Below are positions 1 to 11,559 of a stretch of DNA of 64,000 nt, one piece after another. Position 1 is the first letter of the stretch. The number at the start of each line of letters is the position of its first letter. Position numbers and translations under genes: made by a program. Origin of the DNA: Marisa cornuarietis (taxonomy: Eukaryota > Mollusca > Gastropoda > Architaenioglossa > Ampullariidae); contig SMMW01000003.1 in the NCBI GenBank assembly GCA_004794655.1, forward strand, positions 19,548,501-19,612,500, read 5' to 3'. A model generated the notes under the pieces. That model was not told where the DNA came from, did not search any database, and saw nothing but the letters and a program-made list of their open reading frames with translations.

Positions 1-329
1 TGAAGAAATTAAAAATATCTTGGCACATTATTTCAGCACTCTGTCAAGTTTAAATGGATCATCTGTTGGGAAATGCCCTTCTTTACTTTCTTCAGTTTGC
101 TTCATTAATAGATCTCATTATACTGCTGTGGATCTGACTCTACTGGTAAATCCAGTTCTTAAGGACATTTAGCCTGTTTTACCATTGTTTCTTTTCTGTA
201 GTGATTTGTGATTATTCCTCGCTTCTGTGGGTACTTTTTAAGGCTTGCAACAAGATTCTAAAAACTTTTGCTACTAAATTTGATTAGTCTTTTACATAAT
301 GCCATGATGTTTTGCCTTCGCTAACCCCC

Positions 330-2120
330 ATGGACCTTGTGCCCATACTGAGCTGGGTCACCCTTTTCTCTGTTTTTTTTTTTTTTATCTCTCACTGGCC
401 CTTTCATCTATATTCTTTTCAAACTCTTCTCTTTTTATCAAGCTTTCCTATATTCTGTCATTACCAGCCTTTCTCCTGTTTTCCATTTACCTTGATGCCT
501 TCCCTTCCATTGCTTTCTCTTCTCTATGGCCTCCTTTCACCCCCCTGCATTTGCCATCTCTGTCTTTAATCGTTTACCTCCCTTGGCAAGAAGGCGATGT
601 ATGTGGATGAGTGATGTTGATCTTTGCCTTCTCTATCCCATCATCCCCTGCCTTTTCCCTCTCCCTCAGTGGGATGCTCTAGGTGTTTCACTAATAGAGA
701 AAACATCTTCAATCCTCATTGAAACTGTCAAGGGATCCGAGCTGACTTTGATCCGCTAACATCTCGTTTCTCTCCTTGTGTCATAGCTTTACAGGAGACT
801 TTCCTCCTACCTTCCACCCCCATGGGCCTGGTTTCTTGTGCATCTCTGTTGCTGGATGATTGAGCTGGCCCACTCCTTTCTCATCTACTGTTCTTTCTCT
901 TACCTGTCCTTTCACCTATACTCTTTTCTAACAAACCCTCCCCTTGTTACCCTACAGTTTCATCTTTCCTAACTTCTGTCTATACTGGTCTTTTTCCTGT
1001 CTTCTTTTTCGATCATGCTTTCTTTCCCATTGGTCTTTGTTCTCTGTGACCTCCTTCAAGCTCCATACGTTTGCCATGCTTAGAGACCCATGTCGGAGAA
1101 GGATGGGATCCTGGAGGCAGAGTTTCCTGATGGGTTGTGGCCCACCATACTAACACATTTCTTTGGCTTGGACTTTTCCTAGATAGGAGGTTGGTGTGGC
1201 CCACACCAAACAATTGGCTTGTCATGCATTGCCTTTATTTTTACTAGAGGGCTGCATTCTGGGTAGGTCTGGTCTCCATCTCTGAAGACCAGAATATAAT
1301 CCTGTATATATATTGTATCCCTGATGCAACCTTGCTGGAAGTAGCCTAAGTGGTTCCTCTTGGTCATGTTCCCTTGTTGGACTCGGTGGTGGGTGGGGAG
1401 CAGAAGGAACAAAATTTAAATCCTAAAACTATGGCTAAAAAAAATAAAACCTGGGAAAACGCAATAGAGAGCTTGAAATGTCTTTGGACAGTAAAGATGA
1501 AGTGAGAGTGCGTATATGTAAGTTTGTCAAGGAGGCCTGGCTCATTTTCTTCTTGTATAGGGCACAGAGTTGGTCCAGCTGCTCTCATCCCTCTCCCCTT
1601 TCACTGTAGCCAAAAGGTTTAAAAATAATTAATCTGGGTTTTTGTCAGTCAAATGCCTTTGCACTTGGCATTAAGTCAGAACTGGCATCCCAGGGGGGTA
1701 TAGCTGTTCAAAGGGTCCATCTCAAGAGAGATGGGTAGTCTGTTCCCACATATACTCTTTTCCTTACCTTCTGCTTACCGTCTACTTCACAGTCCAAATT
1801 GTCTCTTTTCATTCCTTCTCCATTGCATTTCTTTAACGGTCAGTGTTATAGCACGGGCTAGCTTCTGCAAGTCCCAAGCCTGCTTTTTAGCTGCGGTGGA
1901 ACTGGACATGCTACAGGTCATTGATCCTCAAGTGCCCACTATGCCATCTGGGGCATTTCTTACGTTGCATCTTCCAAACACTGTCCAGTGCGGAAGGAAG
2001 AGGCAGCTATTCAATGCTTATGTGCAGAATTTGGTGTCTCCTACACCGATATTCACCGACATTTAGTAGGCGGCTCCTCAGTAGCAACATCTTACACCAG
2101 GCTGTTCCTCCTGCTTGATA
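330..2120 (+). repeat. Interspersed repeat copies upstream of ZFAND1
   Basis: The pyrimidine-rich stretch 330-740 and the stretch 835-1835 resemble each other. The second also matches 10490-11245 beyond ZFAND1, in the same orientation: both contain a block reading tgttggagaaggatgggatc or close variants, and later a block around gttggactctgtggtgggtg. The short ORFs here look incidental. It is probably part of a non-LTR element (a reverse-transcriptase scrap follows at 2563), but I cannot name a family. Confidence 0.6.
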
Positions 2121-2219
2121 GTCAAATCAAAACTGTTTTCTTATCCATCCGGACAGACATGATGTGGGTTTCCTTTGAGTGGCCCATCTCAGTCTCTCAC
2201 ACTATGCCACATCCCTCTT

Positions 2220-2400
2220 CTAAAGTGTACCCACTCCTCACAACCAACACAACCATCACAATCCACACAACCCACACCACTCAAAAACAAATATGCCCAC
2301 AAGCGCATAATACGAAATCTCCACAAAGCAAACATAACACAACCCAGACAGAATATAAAGACACAGCCAAAACCAAAAACATCACCATCAAAATACATTA
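2220..2400. repeat. A/C-rich low-complexity stretch
   Basis: Runs of acaaccacaaccatcac-type sequence with almost no G on the plus strand. No gene signal was seen. Confidence 0.5.
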
Positions 2401-2562
2401 CTCAGCACTGAACATCTGGGGCTGCCACAGTTGATACCTCTCTATCTCTAATAGTGTTGCCTTGCTTGGCAAGCAGGGGATGGATATGGACAAACGACAT
2501 TTATCTTCGCCTTCTCCCTCCTATTCACCCCCTGCCTTCTCCCTCTACCTCCGTGAGGTGCT

Positions 2563-2730
2563 TTGAACTCTGAACAGTACAATCTACCTTTTTCTCTTAA
2601 TGAACTGCACCAGGCCCTTCAGAAGTGTAAGGAATCTGCACCTAGCCTAGACAACATTCCCTTTCAGCTTCTAACCCATCTTCCACAGGTCTCTCTCTTG
2701 CTCCTTCTAGACATCTTTATGTTCATTTTG
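2563..2730 (+). mobile_element. LINE fragment: start of a reverse-transcriptase domain (I/Jockey-like)
   Basis: The frame from 2563 reads FSLNELHQALQKCKESAPSL followed by DNIPFQLLTHLP. This is the conserved segment just before the RT fingers in I/Jockey-superfamily LINEs (usual form: KSAPGPDxIPxxLLxHLP). It then degrades. Only about 55 residues remain, so it is a non-functional remnant, possibly continuous with the repeat before it. Confidence 0.65.
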
Positions 2731-3054
2731 TTGTTTGCAACAGAAGGAGATAGTATACTTCTAGAAGAGTGTCGAAAGACCTCGGCCAACATCAAGCAAA
2801 ATGGGTAGCATAAATATTAAATCAGTCATGCTCAGAAGAAAGTATGGAACCAAAATATATTATCTTCCCAAAGATGAAAGGAGTAGTCTTACAAAATTAA
2901 ATTAAGATCAGACAGTGGGGACAGGTCTTAATTCTGCCCCTGCACACACAAATCGTATACAGTCACTACGGCAGTTTTTCTAACTTGTACAGATCATTTG
3001 TTCATTTATATTTTTGGGTTTATTGTCATTAATTTGTCTCGTTCTGTATTCCAG

Positions 3055-6000
3055 AGCTTGCTGGTAAGTTCATCAGGGCAGTACACAGGATGCCATGCAT
3101 ATGATTGTAATCTGCCCGGCTGCCCTAAAAGAGAGCTTGTCCCAGTCCGATGTGAATACTGTCATCTTAACTTCTGCTTGAGGTATTAAAGGAGCATTTT
3201 TAATAAATCATTTGTTGTGCTGTTTGGGGACAGATTATTTTCTATTTTTTATCATTAACTGAAGTCATGTTTTGGATGCATATTAAATATTACATCATTC
3301 AGGATTTATGTTTCTAACTGGATCTTATACAATGACATTTTCATAATTATTCCAGATATTCATACAACATTAAGTTCTGTACGGTGGAATTATTTTAAAT
3401 TGATATAATCCCTGCAACTCTTCACTTTATTTTTAATATCTGTTTTGAATAGAGTTTCCTGACAGTGGCTTTATCTTGTTGCATAAGATCTTCAGTCTTA
3501 AAATGAGGCTGATAGGTAATGTCACCACCTGTTTCTCCTTTTATTTTCAGCCATCGACATCAACAGGATCATATCTGCAGCCAAATTAGAAAGGAATCAG
3601 TTTCTAGAGCTACAGCACCACAGCATGTTTCACAAATATTAGGTCAGCTGCTGTTTTATATACTTTTGATCTGCTTTTATTTACAGTTTTTGTTTGTGGA
3701 ATGATGGGGATTTTTCTCCACAAGATGAGGAGTATATTGTCAATAAGGACATAAAAAAGAATTTTACAACAAAGAAATTAAGTTTGTGAGGTTGTCTGAA
3801 AAGTATGGGACTGGTGTCGCAAACAGTTTATTTCACTTCCAAACAACAAGCTATATGGTTTCCCCTTCAAAGTAATCTTCCTCTAGTCTAATGCACTTTC
3901 CCATCCTTCTCTGCCATGCTTCTATGCACTGCTGGAAGGATTACTTTTTAGACACACTCATATGTGAACAGAATCTGACATAATCTGTTGGAAGTGTTGT
4001 AGGTTAGTTTATATCTTATCAATAATAAAACCGACAAATATTACCAGTTAACTCATTCACCTACAACAACAAATGATCATAAACTGTCCCAACATATATG
4101 CATCATGCAGACAGCATGTGCCAGCACAAGTCCATTCTTTCAAAAATATCACAAAGATCAGCCACCAGGCTTTCCCATTCAAGTTAAATGTCTAAAATGT
4201 CATGATTTGCTTTTTTCCCCTAAAGGACAATATAAAGGACAGAAAAAGTCTTTTAAGACTGCTAGATCAAGAGAAATGGCAGCTAAAGTTGCACTGATGA
4301 AGCTGAAGTCCCAAGCAAATGGTGATAGTGGCATACCTGAGACAGAGCGAGTTTTCTTCTTAGTCTTTATGCCACTGTCACATGGTCATCCCCCAAAAGC
4401 TCTGTTTTTCTCAAAGGTATGCAGCCATTTCACTTGTTTCTGCCACTTCTTTAAAACTGTAATTTTTGTTCATAAGGGTTAATAATGCTGCATTGTACAT
4501 CAGAGATACTTTTTTAAGTAGTTTATCTGTTCACTTTTCAGTTTTTTACCCCAATACATCCACTGCCTTTCAGGCAATGAGAGGTACATTTATTAGTAAG
4601 CACCATTATTTTTGTTTATGTTTAAAAAAGGTGTCAAGAACATAGAATATTAAAATCAAACAAATAGGATAAGCATAAAAGACAATAAGTAGAATAAAAT
4701 GTATGCAAATCAACTAAAAGGGCTATAAAGACTATTCAAAAGTCAAGTATCAGACACTACAGTTTGAATTATACTGACAAAAGAGATGCACTATTAAATG
4801 CATAGGGTTAGTGTAAATACTGTATTTAAAAGAGAAGTGAGTTCCATTGTTTGAATGCACAATAAGTGCCTTGGCCATATGTTTTCATTTTGGTAACAGT
4901 ACTACCTGTCTAAATATGATTATCTGACAAGGAATGAAACATTCTAGCAGGACTCCATAAGATTGAGGAGTTATGAAAAATGCCTCTAAAAATGTAGAAA
5001 ATGTCCATTTGAATCAATAGTGAAGTGCGATATGGGAGATGTCTTCTTATTCCTGTACGCTCCCAGTGGAGCATAGGGCCGCAAACACATCCCGCCAACG
5101 GACCCGGTTCTGGGCACTCCTTTCTAGTTGGGACCATGTCATGCCAGCTGTCTCTGCCTCTCTGTGGACTGATCCCCTCCACGTCTCTCTGGGTCTCCCA
5201 ACCCTGCGCCTCCCCTGTGGGTTCCAGCCCAGAGCTTGTCTTGTTAAGTTGTCGACTGGCTTTCGTAAGGTGTGACCAATCCAGCCCCACTTCCGCTTCC
5301 TGATGTCGTGGCTGGCAGATTTTTGATTGGTTCTCTCCCACAGGTCTGTATTGGAGATCTTCTCGGGCCATGTGATGTTGAGGATGTGGCGCAGACATCT
5401 GTTGACGAATGTCTGTATCTTGTTAGTGATGGCATTTGTCCCCCGCCATGTCTCGGATCCATATAGAAGTATTGCCTTTACATTTGTGTTAAAGATGTGG
5501 ATCTTGGTGTGTAAAGATAGAGCTTTGGAGTTCCAGATAGGTCGTAGGGTGTGGAATGCAAGCCTGGCTTTGTTTGTTCGGCTTCTTACATCCTCATCTG
5601 AACCTCCATCTTTGCTATGTTGCCAAGGTAGGTGAAACGGTCAGACTCTGTAATGCATTCCCCATGCAGTTGTAGTGGGGCTTCTTGCTTGTTGTTGACC
5701 CGCATTACTTCCGTCTTCTTGATGTTGATGGTCAGGCCCGTCATTGCTGCTTCTTCTGCGAGCCGAGTTTTGTGCGTGTTGTTGTTTGTGGGACAGCAGG
5801 CTGATGTCGTCTGCAAAGTCGAGGTCTTCAAGTTGCCTGGCGAAGGTCCACTGAATGCCCGTGTTACTGTTAGAGGTTGTTCTTCTCATGATCCAGTCTA
5901 TGACGATCAGGAAGATTGTCGGTGAGAGCATACAACCTTGCCTCACTCCAGTCCTCACTGCGAAGGGGTCAGTCAGCTTTCCGTTATGGATCACCTGGCA

Positions 6001-9000
6001 TTTCGATTCCTCATACAGCTGCTGGATGATGGCAATGAACTTTGGTGGAAATTCGTAGTGCTGCATCAGTTTCCAGATGGTTTCCCTGTCTACGGAGTCA
6101 AAGGCTTTCTCAAAATCCACAAAGGTTATGTATACTGGTGCCTGCCATTCAATGGACTGTTGAATAATATTTCGTAGTGTAGCGATTTGGTCTATGCATG
6201 ATTTTCCCTGCCGAAAGCCTTCCTGTTCTTGCCTCAGTCTCTTGTCTAGGGCATTTTTTAGTCTCTCCAGTATGATTCTGGTCAGCACCTTGCTAGGTGT
6301 GGACAACAGCATAATCCCACGCTAATTGCTGCATTGTGTAAGGTCGCCTTTTTTGGGTAGCTTTACTAGGTAGCCAAGCTTCCAGTTGGCTGGAACTTGT
6401 TCCTGTTCCCAAATTTTCTTCAGCAGTGGGTGTAACATCTCTGCTGCGGCTGTTGGATCTGCCTTTAGTGCTTCTGCAGGAATGCCATCTGGGCCTGCCG
6501 CCTTGCCAGACTTCAAGGATTTGATGGCTTTGATGATTTCTGCCTTGGTTGGTGGGCTGGTGTTTACTTGAAGCTGTTCGGCGGCTGGGGGAATGTCCAA
6601 GGTGGTTGTTGGTGATGGTCGGTTAAGTATTTCATCAAAAAGTTCCACCCAGCGTGATCTTTGTTCTGCATCTCCGGTGATGGCGCTGCCATTCTTATCC
6701 TTTATTGGTCTGCACGCATTGGTGTTTTTTCTTCCTGCCAGAGTTCTTGTAATTTCGTATAGTCTCTTTGTGTTATTTTGCCCAGCTGCTTGTTCTGCCT
6801 CTTCTGCCATCTTGTGTGTGAACTGTCTCTTGTCATCTCTTGCGCTCTTTTTTACTTCTCTGTTTATCTCCCAGTATTTTGCTCTGAGTTCTTCTTTTTC
6901 CTGCTGGTGTTGACATTGGTTGATCTTCTGCTTCAGTTCTTTCCTTTCCTCTATTTTTTGCCAGGTCTTTATATTCAGCCATTCCTTATGCTGTTTTCCT
7001 TTCTTCCTCAGAACGTGTGTGCAGGAAGTTTTCCAGGTCTCTTGTATTCTTGTCCAGTGGTTGGTCACTGTTTCTTCCAAGAGTCCTTCCAGTGCCGCAA
7101 ACCTGTTTTTTACTTCGCAGTTGAACTCTTCTTGTTTTTTCCGATCTCTGAGGAACTGCACGTTGAATTTGTGGTGCAGTCTGTCTGATGATTCATGGAA
7201 GGACCTCAGCTTTATCTTCATGTTTGCCACAAGTAGATGGTGGTCTGTGGCTGCATCAGCACCTCGCTTTACTCTGACATCCAGCAGACTCCTTCTAAAC
7301 TGTCGATCGATGGTGATGTGATCGATCTGGTTTTCTGTATTTCCATCTGGTGAAGTCCAGGTGGTCTTGTGAATGGTTTTGTGAGGAAAGACTGTGCCTC
7401 CGATTACAAGGTCGTTGAACAAGCAGGTCTGTGAACAGCTCACCATTTTCATTGCAGTTGCCCGCACCACACCCATTATGTGCTCTTTGTCCATGTTATC
7501 ATCTCCAACTTTGGCATTCATGTCGCCCATGATGATCTTCAGGTCTCGTCTTGGAGTACGATCAACCAGCGCTTGTAGGGAGTGGTAAAAGTCCTCCTTA
7601 TCCTCTTCTTTTGCTGCGTTGGTAGGTGCATAGCACTGGATGATGGTGATCTTTCTTCCTTTGGAGTTGAACCGAGCTGACATGAGTCGTGGGGAAACTG
7701 GTTCCCATGTTATTAGTGCCCTTGCAGCCTCCTGTGTCATCAGTACTGCTACTCCTTGTGAGTGGTCATGGTCAGGATCTTCATGTCCAGAGTAGATGAT
7801 AGTCTCCCCTGACGAGAGTTTGGTCTGACCGCTACCATTCCATCTGGTCTCGCACAGGCCAAGGAGCTTGATGCCATAGTTCTTCATCTCCTGTGCTACC
7901 TGAGCTGATTTCCCTCTCTCGTATAGGGTTCTGATGTTCCAGGTCCCTATCCTGGTTTTTGCCTTGGCCATGAGAAGATAGGTCGGCGAGCTGACTTCCC
8001 GAAGGCTTTCGCCAGCACGCGTCATAGGCCCCTCCAAAGAGGGATCTTCCCGTCCAGGCTCTCGTTTTGGTAATGTTTTAGTTGCGGTTTCTGTAGCAAG
8101 GGTTGTGTTACAGGGTGGGATTGCTAACCCCACGCCCAACCCTCCTCCTTCATCCGGGCTTGGGACCGGCAGGTTACCTGGGGGGTTTCCAGGCGGAGTT
8201 GATATGGGAGATGTAAGAAGCTTTTTTGTTGTTCATTGGGAGAAGTGAGCAATAAACTCTTATAGAGGGATTTCGGTTTGTATTATTTATTTTATACTAT
8301 ACAAAGAATATTTGATAGCCACAATTTTACCTGAATTCTTAATAAGCAAAGCTAACTTCAATAACTAAATGTTCTACAAATAAATTGGCATCCTGTGCTG
8401 CAAAACAGTGGAACTTTCTTCCCTTCCAATTCCACCATCTACCTACCATTAAATCCTTTAAATGTGCACTAAAAACACATCTATTCCACAAGCATCACTC
8501 TTTAAACTAATTAACATAGTTGTCAATAGTTGTGATTATAGTCCATTGATGAGTCCGCCTGCTCATCTTCCTTCATATTTATGATACTCTCCATCCTTAC
8601 AGTTTGTTCCCTGATTTCTCTATGTCTTCTATATTTGTCTTTTATTACTTGACTGCATAGTTGTTTTTCCTTCCATTCTTTGTATTCTGTGTCTCCTACT
8701 TAAGTGCTGATAGCGTGCTCCTTTGTGTGATTATGTCTATGTAAAATGATGCTTATTATTATTATTATCCTGATACTCCTTACCTTGACTTCTGTTGACT
8801 TAAGGTTTTACGAGCGCTTATTTTTGTTGAGTAATCACATAATGCTACATTTACATTTCTAGCTGATATCACTTGGGCCTATTCATTCTGTATGGTTTCA
8901 GATGTGACACTACTTTTTTGTTGTTTTTTTTCAACATTTTGAATGGTATGGTGTGTCGCAGTATGAAGATTTAGTGATTTTTCTGACAATGCAGTCCAGT

Positions 9001-10211
9001 AGTTAAAAAAAATGTATACTTATCTTATAAATGTTGTTGTTGACTTTAGACTATAATTTCAGCCCAATGTCAAGTACATAATACTGTTGTTGATGGTGTT
9101 TTCAACCAATATTGACATGTATTCATATTGAGAGATGGTTATCATTAGGCAGAATCAGTGTCATAACCCTGTGAAACCATGAACAATGTTGGCTTAGTGA
9201 ATCTCGCAATGAAATTATAAAAATATAATTTGCTAGTGATGCTTTTTAGTCAACTGATTTTAACAAATCACTGTCACTCCTGGTCCTGCCCATGAAAAAC
9301 GTGTAACCCTGCTATACCAGTCAGTCTGTGTTTTTGCCAGTTTTGTTTAAAGTTTGGGCTTTTTTCATATTTTGTACAGCATAGTACAATGATGCAACGG
9401 AGAAAAATGGAGAGAAATTGGGCAATGGCTTTGTGAGAGTGTAAGAGATTAAATGTGTTGAAGTTTCCACATGGTAAAATTAAAGGTACCTCAGGAGTGA
9501 CTGTAGCAGCATAGGTTTCTGTGCTCCCTTTTCTGCCAGTAATATTTGCACATGTTGACACTTAATTGCAGAGGTGGACTGTTGGTCGTGTAACTGATCT
9601 GATTGCTGACAAAGCTGGCATCACAAATCTAAACAACACTTCCTCCAATATGGTGGGATATTCACAAAGATATATTGATGACTACGATTGCATTTGTTTT
9701 ACATGGTTATGCAGTAAATTGCTATTTAATAAAAGGGGCAAAACTAACTCAAAAGGTTTGTTCTTGAATTTCCCATTAAATCTGTTACTGAGATAAGACA
9801 AGAAGAGGGGAGAGGGAGGCCTTAAAGAACAAAGATTCTTTGAATTTTTGTAATGTATGCTGCGATGACTGAGCAGCTGGGAATATTTTATTGAAGTACA
9901 ACAGATTAAGCTGCATAAACAGCTAGTGTGATGGATAAAATATGCATAAAATCTGAATGGGGAAGAAAAGTGTTTTAAATATATTTCAGTTATTTCCTTC
10001 AAAAAATACATAAATGTATCACATTATGTTTTTTTTTTTTCAGAAATTGCGTCTTTTCATTCAAGACAATGGCAAGGCGTTATCAAGTGACCAAGTTTTG
10101 GCTGATTTGTTAGATGGAGACCAGGGACTGTTTAATGGAGGTTCATTGATAATGGAAAGTGTACCTGCTGATTTACTTGTTCTTCCAGATACACATTTGT
10201 ATAGTTCATGA
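3055..10211 (+). CDS. ZFAND1: AN1-type zinc finger protein 1 (ZFAND1), 3' part, five exons
   Basis: Exons 3055-3182, 3551-3642, 4226-4416, 9572-9652 and 10044-10211 (TGA) join with consistent phases into 220 codons including stop. The human protein has 268 residues, so roughly the first 50 (first AN1 finger) lie before the window. Seen: the second AN1 finger in exons 1-2 (paired Cys, then CEYCHLNFC and a His-rich HRHQQDHIC end); exon 3 carries the AAKVALMKLK segment and an ETERVFFLVF strand start; exons 4-5 give a ubiquitin-like C-terminal region ending with KLRLF and GLFNGGSLI. In vertebrates ZFAND1 recruits p97 and the 26S proteasome to arsenite-induced stress granules; that role is family knowledge. 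All five acceptors end in AG after pyrimidine-rich tracts, and donors are GT. The 5.2-kb intron 4417-9571 holds a LINE. The reading frame looks intact. The repeat-laden stretch 1-3054 shows no recognisable first exon. Confidence 0.9.
3787..3960 (-). mobile_element. mariner-like transposon remnant, 3' end
   Basis: Read on the minus strand this encodes a broken end of a mariner transposase: a CIRLEEDYFEGE-type segment preceded by Met-Glu/Ala-Trp-Gln/Arg residues, then stop codons and a terminal-repeat-like end at about 3790 (gaggttgtctgaaaagtatggg on the plus strand). It lies in the ZFAND1 intron between the exons ending at 3642 and starting at 4226. The family call rests on this C-terminal signature; no second terminal repeat was found. 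Confidence 0.6.
5043..8139 (-). pseudogene. LINE endonuclease-reverse transcriptase, interrupted ORF
   Basis: Coding begins near 8139 (first ATG of the 605-codon block). The block ends at an in-frame TAG at 6322-6324, at a position where related proteins usually have Tyr in the CSNYRG motif. The same frame continues as the RT core (6312-5790). It loses frame near 5775 just after the FADD box, and again near 5600, where the remaining thumb and C-terminal domain continue in another frame. One nonsense change plus two frameshifts make it non-autonomous. Endonuclease and RT catalytic motifs are otherwise recognisable. Confidence 0.85.
5043..8200 (-). mobile_element. Full-length but inactivated RTE-like LINE in a ZFAND1 intron
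   Basis: A 3158-bp minus-strand insertion flanked by perfect 14-bp direct repeats (gatatgggagatgt at 5029-5042 and 8201-8214), taken as the target-site duplication. It has a single-ORF architecture: an APE-type endonuclease (about 8000-7150; IGTWNIRTLYERG, CETRWNGSG, IMGDMNAKVG, ATDHHLLVA), a linker, a reverse transcriptase (about 6500-5600; FVDFEKAFDSVDR, GVRQGCMLSP, FADDI) and a C-terminal domain (GWIGHTLRKP, GRPRETWRG) ending near 5045. The 3' tail is a short A-rich end. The reading frame is broken (see the pseudogene entry). The RTE assignment rests on architecture and is tentative; other APE clades are possible. Confidence 0.9.
8372..8510 (+). mobile_element. L2/CR1-like LINE 3'-end fragment
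   Basis: Plus-strand translation gives AAKQWNFLPFQFHHLPTIKS then FKCALKTHLFHKH and a stop. This is the characteristic C-terminal end of L2/CR1-type LINE proteins, and resembles the fragment at 11560-11790. Downstream to about 8770 the sequence is AT-rich and ends in a (TTA)n run, consistent with a 3' UTR and tail. Confidence 0.7.
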
Positions 10212-10236
10212 CAAAAGTAAAGAAATTCATCTTGGG

Positions 10237-10242
10237 AATAAA
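10237..10242 (+). terminator. polyadenylation signal AATAAA of ZFAND1
   Basis: Canonical AATAAA 26 nt after the ZFAND1 stop codon, which would give a very short 3' UTR. Position and sequence are direct; use as the cleavage signal is inferred. Confidence 0.55.
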
Positions 10243-10489
10243 GTTTATATGTATTCTTGTGAAAACAGATTCTGTAGGTCATGGTTTGTGTGGATGATTT
10301 CTGAGAAGATCTTGTGTTTAAAGCTCACTTGAAGCAGTGAGTCAAAAACTGTTTGTAATATAGTATGTGATTTATCAATACCCACTGCAAAATCGTAGCT
10401 GATCACTGCTACTCAAATGGAACATGATGTCTCCATTGCAAACTTGAGCTGTTTAAGGAACTTAAGTCAGTCGGCTGAGGTCTAATATC

Positions 10490-11245
10490 GGTTTCCTCTG
10501 GCTTAGTGACTGAGCTGGCCTACCACTTTCTCTTCTACTATTCTTTGTTCTTTCTTACTGGCATTTTCATCTGTATTTCTTTTCTGACAAACACGCCCCC
10601 TTGTACCTTGCTGTTTTCTCTTTCTTATCTTTTGTCTACAGTCTACACCAGTCTTTCTTCTGTGTTCTTCTTTTGCATCACACCTTTTCCATTAGTCTCT
10701 CTTCTATCTGGCTACCTTAATGGCACCCTCCCCCATGTTTGCCGTGCAGGGCGACCTGTGTTGGAGAAGGATGGGATCCTGGATGTTGATGTCCCTACCA
10801 ACACACCTTTATGGCCTGGACTTCTCCTAGATGGGAGTTTGGTGTGGCCCAAACCACTCGACTGGTCATGAAATACCCTAGCTTTGCTCGAAGGATGCGC
10901 TCTGGATCAATCTGGTCTCTATCTCTGAAGGCCAAAGTATATTCCTTCTATATTCCCCTTGTGACCCGAAGTGGTACTGCTCGATCGCATTCCCTTGTTG
11001 GACTCTGTGGTGGGTGGGGAGCAGAAGGAATTGTCCTGATCTTGCTGGGACGTCGGAGCTTGACATTAAGTCATAACTAGTATCCCAGCCTCCCAGGTGG
11101 TTACAGTTTTCCAGAGTTCACCTAAGGAGAGAGGAAATTTCTGCCTACAGATATACCTTTTCTTACTTTCTGATTACAGAAAATATCTGACTTCATTGAG
11201 TCGGGTATTTGCGAGTCAGTCTCTCTTCATCCTTTCTCCGTTGCG
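10490..11245 (+). repeat. Second copy of the interspersed repeat, downstream of ZFAND1
   Basis: Direct-orientation homologue of 835-1835: shared blocks include the pyrimidine-rich start after tgagctggcc, the ggagaaggatgggatcctgg block, the cctagatgggag...gtggccca block and the ttggactctgtggtgggtgg block. It contains no convincing gene. ORFs such as that at 10506-10871 are by-products of low-complexity pyrimidine-rich sequence. Confidence 0.6.
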
Positions 11246-11254
11246 CTGCTTCAA

Positions 11255-11335
11255 TTACAAAAATAATAATAATAAATGCGTGATTTATATAGCGCATACT
11301 CACGCTCGTAAGGAGCGTGCTCTTTAGCGCTTATG
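11255..11335 (+). repeat. (AAT)n-anchored short hairpin repeat
   Basis: An aataataata run followed by atttatatagcgcatactca and a terminal gctctttagcgctt, with AGCGC/GCGCT halves in inverted order. Related copies are at 22541-22640, 41175-41250 (reverse) and, more weakly, 44835-44910. It appears to be a small non-autonomous repeat family. Confidence 0.55.
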
Positions 11336-11559
11336 ACAAGAACGAGACATTGACAACATAAGAAGGACGGAAGGATAAACATCAGTACTGATGATTAATG
11401 AAAGATAATTAATATAGAAAACGCAAGGAGGAATCAGGTAACAAGGACTGCGGCCATCTTGATTTTACAGAGGTCCAGTAGGGAAGTAGCCAATAAAGAA
11501 AAAAGGGAGGGGGTTTGAAGATGAACTAGCGTTGTGTGGACTGTTGTTAGGAGTAATAC

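Noticed and set aside
312..569. 85-codon Phe/Leu-rich ORF as a small membrane protein
   Set aside because: It is a product of T/C-rich repeat sequence that recurs, in other frames, at 900-1050 and 10500-10700.
2998..3189. ATG at 2998 as the start of ZFAND1
   Set aside because: The similarity begins only after the acceptor at 3053-3054, and the preceding codons are intronic pyrimidine-rich sequence; the first AN1 finger must come from an upstream exon.
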